In this document: one piece after another, positions 58,046 to 64,000 of the stretch | How the letters are laid out: the number at the start of each line of letters is the position of its first letter | Position numbering within the stretch: the first letter of the stretch is position 1 | From: Phlebiopsis flavidoalba | Taxonomy: Eukaryota > Basidiomycota > Agaricomycetes > Polyporales > Phanerochaetaceae | Direction: 5' to 3' | DNA length: 64,000 bases | Assembly (NCBI GenBank): GCA_035772785.1 | Contig: JAOCPU010000069.1 | Coordinates: forward strand, 96,299 to 160,298 | Notes under the pieces: model-generated | What the model saw: only the letters and a program-made list of their open reading frames with translations | Told to the model about the DNA's origin: nothing | Databases searched by the model: none | Program-made: the position numbers and the translations under genes

Positions 58046-61000
58046 CAGCCACAATGATATACGATGCATCTGTGGCCCTGGTGCTGTGAAGGACCCAGCT
58101 GGACGCGAGACGGCCTTCGAGATCAATAGAAGGGGGTATCATGTGGTGGGTGGGACTGAACGAGGGAAAGGGAGCGCAGGGGCTCGGAAAACGAGCAGGA
58201 CCGGCGGATAGACCGTGGTAAAAAGGTGGTGTGCTAGGAAGAGCCCGGAAGCAGCGTCGTGACGGCGTACGCGCTGTGGAATCACGAGACGTCGACTCGC
58301 CCTCGCCGTACCCTGGTTCCCTGGCTCGCAATGTGTAAGACGACCGAGGTGGGGAGAGCAAGTAGAACGACTTACGTACGGCGATGGTCGGAGCGTCCGA
58401 GCACATTGGTCAGAGTCGCAGACGTCACCCGGAATTCCTGTGTGCCATTCGAGCTTCGCTTCGTCTTCGCGCTATCACCCTCCCTCCGAACACTCCTTCA
58501 TAGTCCGAAGCTTCGGGTGTTCCTAGGATTCAGTGTATTGCGATAAGTGGCAAGCGCGGCGGTACAACCGTTCAACGCGCAGTAAACGTTGAGCCAGTAT
58601 TCGAGACCATATACAATGAAGCCATCTCCAATTTTTAGAAAGTAAATCACATCTTACGAACTTCAAGGGTCCATCGCGTCCTTTCGACACGTGACACGCA
58701 ACGTTTCCGGCGCGGTCTTCGCGTGTTCGCTCTTGCGACCGCAAAGTTCGGACAGGGATCGCCTTCATCCTTTACTCGTATCCCACTTGCTTCTTGGCTA
58801 TGATTCTGCTTACACTACGACAGAGAAGGAACATGAATCTGACATAGTCTATTGGCAAAATGTCGGTCCTAAGTCGCCACAACCGGCGGTGACGAGGATC
58901 GTCTCGTTCAGCGACTCCAACCCAATATGGCGCAAAACTCCACCCGCCGTACTAGGCAGAAGTTTGCAGCGCCCGTAATGTACACGGTGAGTGTCAGCAG
59001 TCCAACTTTCTCGCGGACCTAGGCCTGATTGTAGGTTTCAAAGTAGCTCGGGGCGCACTGTGAGAACAAACTCTGCAATACAATAATGCGCCCCAGAGCT
59101 TCAGCTCAAGTCAGTTCCGTCAAGGGTCATCGGCCGTGAGATTGGCGCTGTATTCGGGCTTCAGCTTCCAGGCTGAAACGACCAGAAGCTAGGCCACCGC
59201 ACCCTCAACGCGATATTACTCCAGGAACGCTGGGGCTCGTCACGGGCCGCCGCGCGCGTCGTGAACTTGCCGTCGCTCACGTCCGCTGCGAATTCGCCGT
59301 GGATTTGGTCCCAAAGCGACGCCCCTAGCACACGATGCACTGCGGGGGCCATCCGCCGTGGAAATGGCCCGCGAGCACGTCCGCTGCTGCTCAATACACC
59401 GCGAGCAGCTGACCGTCGCGCGTGTGTGGCGTCCCACTGCACGCAGACGCGCCGCACCAGCAACTCGGCGGTACGATGCGCATCTCGGAGCGGACGTGCC
59501 CCCAACTCTGTTTTGCGGCTGCTTGGCCGCGGCGCGTAAGTACCTCGCCACCGTGTGCTACTCCAGCTAACTAATCACCCACGGCGTTTTAGTGCGTCGA
59601 AACACGCGCCGCAGCATATATGCGCGTGAGTGCGCGGTACTGCCGCCTCCGAGGGGCCGAAAACGAGGCTCCGTCGTGTCTCGCGCGCCGTGGTGCGTGT
59701 TGAGATGGACAGATTCCCAGGGGCTGCCGATCCCCCTCGAATGCCGGCATGGCGAGGCTAAACGGACCTGTTGTGCGCGTGCGGTGCTGCTAGCCTTTCT
59801 GGGGCCTAGTGTGCTGGGTTGGGCTAGCACGGCCGCCTGTTCCTGCGCCTGTCACACCCATCATGCTGGCTTGCTGGCTGGTCGCTCGGTGTGCTCGGTA
59901 TCGCGGGGTGCAGAGCGGGGGCGCGACACGTGATGCGAGTCTATTAGCTGCAGGCATCGATAGCAGCAGCTTGCTTATCCGATCGCACTGCGTCTGCACT
60001 CTCTATCTCTTGACCTGCCTGCAGGCAGCCAGCTCTGTGCTGCGAATCCCGGTAAGTGTGCACAATTCCGGTCACGATTTCGCAGCGGTGTTGATGGAGT
60101 ATACAGGGATGGCCCTGCGTGGTGGCGCCGCCCCGCCGGCAACTTGAGGGGTGGCTTCTGTCGCTGGTGATTTCCATTCTGTGCGGAGTAAGTAGGTGTC
60201 CTACGTGGGTAGGAGGCGTCGTCGGACATGGGCAGGAGCCAGGGGTCGAGGCAGCTTCGAGAAATCAGAATCGCGCCGCCGGTGTGGGCTCTCGCGGGCC
60301 CCCGAGGCACCGATGTGTGTGAGTTGCTTTTATTCTGGATCAGTGGACAAGCTGCCGGGTGTTTCAATCAGGCTCACATGCATTAGTTTCTAGCTCCTCT
60401 ACGACTGAAGATGCCCGAAGCGGATACAGCCTCGAGGCATCACCCGTCGCGGTCCCGTGATCGGCTGGCGGCTGACAGAGGGGGGATTCAGACGATGGGC
60501 GTGACTTCCGCCATAGCTCGCCGGGCGGCGAGTGCACTGCACAACTCTAGTGCCAATCACGACCTCTGCAGGGGAGGCACCGAACCCTTGCCTGGTGTCC
60601 CCGCGGCTGCGGGTGCGGCAGCTGGGAGCCACCATCAATGACTCGTGGGCTGTATTGGGAATGGGGAGGTGGTCCATCACGGGTGCGTTCTTCTGTGTGC
60701 GGACTGGAATTCCAGCTTCGCCAAGGGCTCTGATGGTAGCCCATAGAGCTTGGGAACAGTCGGTGAGTCGTCTGTTTACGTGCGGGAGGACACGGTGGTT
60801 GCTGATGCATCTTTTAATGAATGTGGCAGATGCGTTCGTGGAAGAGATGTCGGTGGTTCGGAGGAGGAGGAGGTATAGCAGTCTGCCAAGCACCATCAAA
60901 CTGAAACGGGCATAGCTGGGAGGTAACGCCCGGGTGGAAGTCGGCTGTAGTTATTGCTGTGGCACGGTTCCTTGGACGACTTAAAATTATTCGTTCTGCT

Positions 61001-61840
61001 GCATGCAGGCCGGGACGATCCACGTGTGTGGGTGCGATATTCGAGGCACCGAGGCTTGCTCAGATATTCCAGCATCTCCTAATTTGGACAGGGTTTGCCC
61101 TCAAGCGTGGGGACCCCGGACACCGCTAACCTTTGACAACGCCTGCGCGTGCTTGTCCGGCTCGTTATAACACCACCGCCTTCTCTGCGTCTCTCTGCCC
61201 TTGCTCCCCTTCTGTCCAGACCGAAATGACACATTGTTTGCTGCGTGTGCGACTGACGGCGGGCGTCTACGAGGAATCGGACTGACATGGTTCGCCGGTG
61301 GTGCGCTCGATTGGCTGGATCTATCTACGGTACTCTGACACTGGAGGAAACAACGGAGTAGCCACCGGGACGGCGGTTTGGCAGGGGAAACGGCAGACTG
61401 GTGCGCTCTGTGCTCTGCGTGTCTGTGCTGCAGAGATCTGACCGCCGGCCTCTTTCCGGCTCTCTAGCCCAAGTCTCGGGTTCACGCCCAAGTCTCCAGC
61501 CTGCGCTCTCTGCCTATCCTGCGCGTGCTATTGTGAGTGCGCCGTTCTCTTTCTAGCGCGTTTCTCATCCGTCTGCTCTGTAGTGGTGCAGCGTCTTGTA
61601 CGTCGATTACAGCCGGGTTTGGTGGCGCGCATGAAGCTGTTATATGCACCTTTGTGAGTACAAGTCTCTGGTTACATCTCATTCATTTGCTTACTAGTGC
61701 TACAAAAGTGTTATTCTCGCCTCTTTGAACACACTTTGGCTACACGGGCAGCGACGCGCGTGGCCGCGCCTCGCCGATCAGCTCGCGTGCGTGTATACCA
61801 AGGTACGCCGCATGCACACTCGGCCTTTGTGACTTGCTGA
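58046..61840. other. Gene-poor, GC-rich stretch
   Basis: About 3.8 kb with many overlapping frames rich in Arg, Ser and Pro and no domain motif, signal peptide plus intron pattern, or RNA gene that I can recognise. The compositional bias favours spurious open frames on both strands. Confidence 0.4.
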
Positions 61841-63230
61841 CTTGTAATTGCGACTCTAGTGATATGACCGTTGGAGAAATGGCATACAATTACCCTCGAG
61901 ACAAGACTCACCAGGCCCTTGCTCGCGGGACGGGCGTCTGTCGTCTCGGCGTGTGTTTAGACTACCCACACCTGCCCCTCGTTCACGGGCACGGCGCTTC
62001 TGTCGTCTCGGCGTGTGTTTAGACTCCCCCACAACTGCCAACCTGCCCCTCGTTCACGGGACGGCGTTCTGTCGTCTCGGCGTGTGTTTAGACTCCCCAC
62101 GCCTGCCCCTCGTTCAACGGGACGGGCGTTCTGTCGTCCTCTCGGCCGCGACTACCCCTTCAAATCGCTGAAACCACGTTTCAGCGGCCGCTTCGACCTT
62201 CCGCAAACGCGCCACGCCGTCCACAGCTCTGGAAATAGCGCACATCAACACAGGGCATGCAATTGAAGGCACTCAAGATGGTACTCACCGGTCTCTTGCT
62301 CGCGCGGGACGACGATCTGTCGTCTCGGGCGCGAGTTTGGCTTCGGCGTGCGACGTCCATGAAGCCATTCCAGGCTTGCACACCGCGTCTTGATCGCCAG
62401 CGGCGCACGTCGTCGGCTCCGACCTCTACGTGCACGCGCGGGGTTCACAAAGCTCCAAGAACACGCAAATCAGCCCACGGATTGCATCTCAAGACGCCAA
62501 GACAGGACTCACTCACCGACCCCTTGCTCGCGGGACGGCGATCTATCGTCTCGGCGCAAGTCCGGACTCTCCCCACCGGCGGCCTGTTCGCGGGACGACA
62601 ATCTGTCGTCTCGGCGTGATTTCGACTTCAATACCACGGAGTATATGGCCTCTACCGTCGACTCCGCCTCGCACGCGCCTCGACCGCATCGTCAGCGGGG
62701 CGCGCCGTCGTTCTCTGGCCTCTGAGCGCGGGGGCTCGCAGCTACAAGAACGCGCGAATCAGTATACAGCACTCGAGTCAAAGAGACCCACCAAGACAAT
62801 ACTACTCAACCGGCACCTCGCTCGCGGGACGACGTTTTCTGTCGTCTCGGCGTATGCGCGACGGCTGCGACGGCGCGACGGCGCGACGGCGCGACGGCGC
62901 GACGGCCGTCCCGACGTCAAGACCCAATGCACACACGCCGGCTATCCCTCGTCGACGACGACGCACACGACGCACACGACGCACACGACGCTCCTCCACC
63001 ACGGAGCCAGCCAAACGCCGCTCACTCACCGGCGCGTCAACCCCCGTCGTCCCCGCCAGGGCGTCGGTTCGCCGGACGCCGATCTATCGTACTCGGCGCA
63101 TATACCCGCTTTCCCAGCGGGCCATACCACCCTTCCTCAAGAGAGACCCACATACACGCCTATGAATCCCATTGGATCCCCGGGTGCAACCCCAGCTCGC
63201 GGGACGTCGATCCGTCGTCTCACGACTTAA
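61841..63230. repeat. Array of ten hairpin-motif repeats
   Basis: A core of about 31 bases, (G)CTCGCGGGACG-(R)CGATCT-GTCGTCTCGGCG, recurs at about 61921, 61981, 62052, 62112, 62298, 62526, 62586, 62820, 63067 and 63195. Its arms CGGGACGAC and GTCGTCTCG can pair (one mismatch) around a loop of about five bases. The first four copies form a tandem run with 60-71-base spacing and a shared GTGTTTAGACT(A/C)CCC tail; later copies are 60-250 bases apart. Several copies share upstream words (CAAGAC, ACTCACC), which on the minus strand read GGTGAGT, a splice-donor-like word. The minus strand of the first run encodes repeated SLNTRRDDRRPSREQG-type peptide. Whether this is a minisatellite, a repetitive gene or a mobile hairpin element is open. 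Confidence 0.75.
62868..62909. repeat. 8-base microsatellite (CGACGGCG)n
   Basis: About four to five exact units of CGACGGCG run together inside the hairpin array. A second short array of CACACGACG follows at about 62966-62993. Confidence 0.85.
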
Positions 63231-63533
63231 TGACGCCCGTCCGAGGATCTCAAACGGCGGCGTGCAAGTCCGCGTGGACTTTTCGAGGTACGACGTACGG
63301 CGAGGGATGGGGGAGAGCATGGTGCTGTGGTGGAGAGGAGAGGGCGGACGGTGCGGGAATCGTCGGCGGGGGGACGCGAGTCGGCGTCGGGGACGGCGGG
63401 AGGCAGGGCGGGCATAGTCGCACGCGTCTCGGTGCGTCTGCTTGCGGGCTAGCTTCAAAACACTTTCTCATGCATTGTGTACAGAACCCCGACGATCTGA
63501 AGACACCGCGCCGCGCGAAGCCGAAGATCGCTT
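63231..63533. other. GC-rich, no gene supported
   Basis: Long frames cross the stretch (for example 62927-63790 plus, 287 codons), but their translations are Arg/Ser/Pro/His-rich and repeat-derived. The length is explained by the scarcity of stop codons in CG-rich sequence. Confidence 0.4.
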
Positions 63534-63583
63534 CCGAATTTCCGACGGGCACTTTCATGGCGATTTTCCGAAACCTCGACGCG
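63534..63583. repeat. Short direct duplicate, copy 1
   Basis: CGAATTTCCGAC, then CTTTCATGGCGATTTTCCG and ACCTCGACGCGC, are matched in the same order by GGATTTTCGACTG, TTTTCATGGAGATTTTGGCG and ACCTCGGCGCGC at 63865-63916, about 330 bases further on. Confidence 0.55.
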
Positions 63584-63855
63584 CACGCCCCGTTTCTAAA
63601 AACCTCGAAACGACTCGCACTGACCCCCGCACAGGCGACGCCCCTGAATTTTGTGCGAGAGCAGAGCGCGCGCCGGACGCGTCGCCCAGCGCGCGATCCG
63701 TCCGGTCCGGACACCCCAGGACTAGGACGCCGCCCCACCGGTACGAACCCCCGCTGCTCACGAGAATCCGCATGGGCAACTTCTCGCTGACGCTATCGCC
63801 ACAGATACCCCTCAACGTCCTCCCAGCCTAGGCGCATCCGCGCCTACGCGTGGAA

Positions 63856-63874
63856 TCGAAAATCGGATTTTCGA
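63856..63874. repeat. Perfect 19-base palindrome
   Basis: TCGAAAATC-G-GATTTTCGA: two perfect nine-base arms around a single G. It overlaps the second copy of the direct duplicate (63865-63916). Confidence 0.9.
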
Positions 63875-63916
63875 CTGCGTTTTTCATGGAGATTTTGGCG
63901 GCGACCTCGGCGCGCT
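63865..63916. repeat. Short direct duplicate, copy 2
   Basis: Diverged copy of 63534-63583 (see there). The right end of the window follows with no gene visible. Confidence 0.55.
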
Positions 63917-64000
63917 GGCGATTTGAGGCCTGTTGAGTGTCCCACACCACTGGGAGCATCGATGGGTGAGTTCGCGAGAGGGGCGCGTGTGTGGGGGGCT

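Noticed and set aside
61841..63230. CRISPR array
   Set aside because: Copies and spacers are irregular in length and diverged, there are no cas genes, and the host is eukaryotic.
62927..63790. 287-codon plus-strand frame
   Set aside because: It crosses microsatellites and repeat copies, is Arg/Ser/Pro/His-rich and has no motif; few stop codons are expected in such CG-rich sequence.

Overview
The window looks like a piece of a basidiomycete (Agaricomycetes-type) nuclear genome. Genes lie on both strands and are cut by many short introns of about 45-60 bases with GT(A/G)NGT donors and CAG/TAG acceptors. The gene content is also typical of wood- or litter-associated mushrooms: a bicupin oxalate decarboxylase, a glutamic (G1) peptidase, an SGNH carbohydrate esterase, a DUF6533 membrane protein and Kre9/Knh1-like GPI proteins. 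I see no rRNA, tRNA, prophage, CRISPR array or intact transposon.

Layout, left to right: a small secreted protein (0.7-1.1 kb); a short-chain dehydrogenase (1.5-2.7 kb, minus); two head-to-tail copies of a medium-chain dehydrogenase (3.7-5.2 and 6.7-8.2 kb, minus); a Kre9/Knh1-like GPI protein (9.6-10.4 kb, minus); a homopolymer-rich block (12.9-13.2 kb); an F-box protein (13.7-15.5 kb); a Cbf1-like bHLH factor (15.8-17.0 kb, minus) divergent from a Misato/DML1 homologue (17.4-19.5 kb); a Ser/Thr-rich secreted protein (about 20 kb); a gene-poor stretch; oxalate decarboxylase (23.9-25.7 kb); an ARMT1-type DUF89 protein (26.0-28.3 kb, minus) divergent from an M28 peptidase (28.6-30.4 kb); an SGNH esterase (30.5-32.1 kb, minus); a DUF6533 membrane protein (33.3-34.6 kb); an unrecognised membrane protein and a small unknown gene (34.6-36.9 kb, minus); a C2H2 zinc-finger factor (39.0-40.3 kb); a G1 glutamic peptidase (41.6-42.5 kb); a secreted glycoside-hydrolase-like protein (43.2-45.3 kb); Nst1 (46.0-50.3 kb); and a Neo1-type P4-ATPase (50.5-54.9 kb, minus). 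From 55 kb to the end I recognise no gene. That part holds diverged duplications and, at 61.9-63.2 kb, an array of ten copies of a hairpin-forming motif.

Functionally the window mixes conserved housekeeping genes (Cbf1, Misato, ARMT1, Nst1, Neo1) with a set of secreted degradative enzymes (M28 and G1 peptidases, SGNH esterase, glycoside-hydrolase-like protein, oxalate decarboxylase) between 23.9 and 45.3 kb. Most genes carry single-base insertions or deletions relative to the frame their family requires, while splice sites and catalytic motifs are kept. I read this mainly as consensus error rather than gene death. Gene coordinates therefore give the span from the likely start to the likely stop, not a clean joined reading frame.
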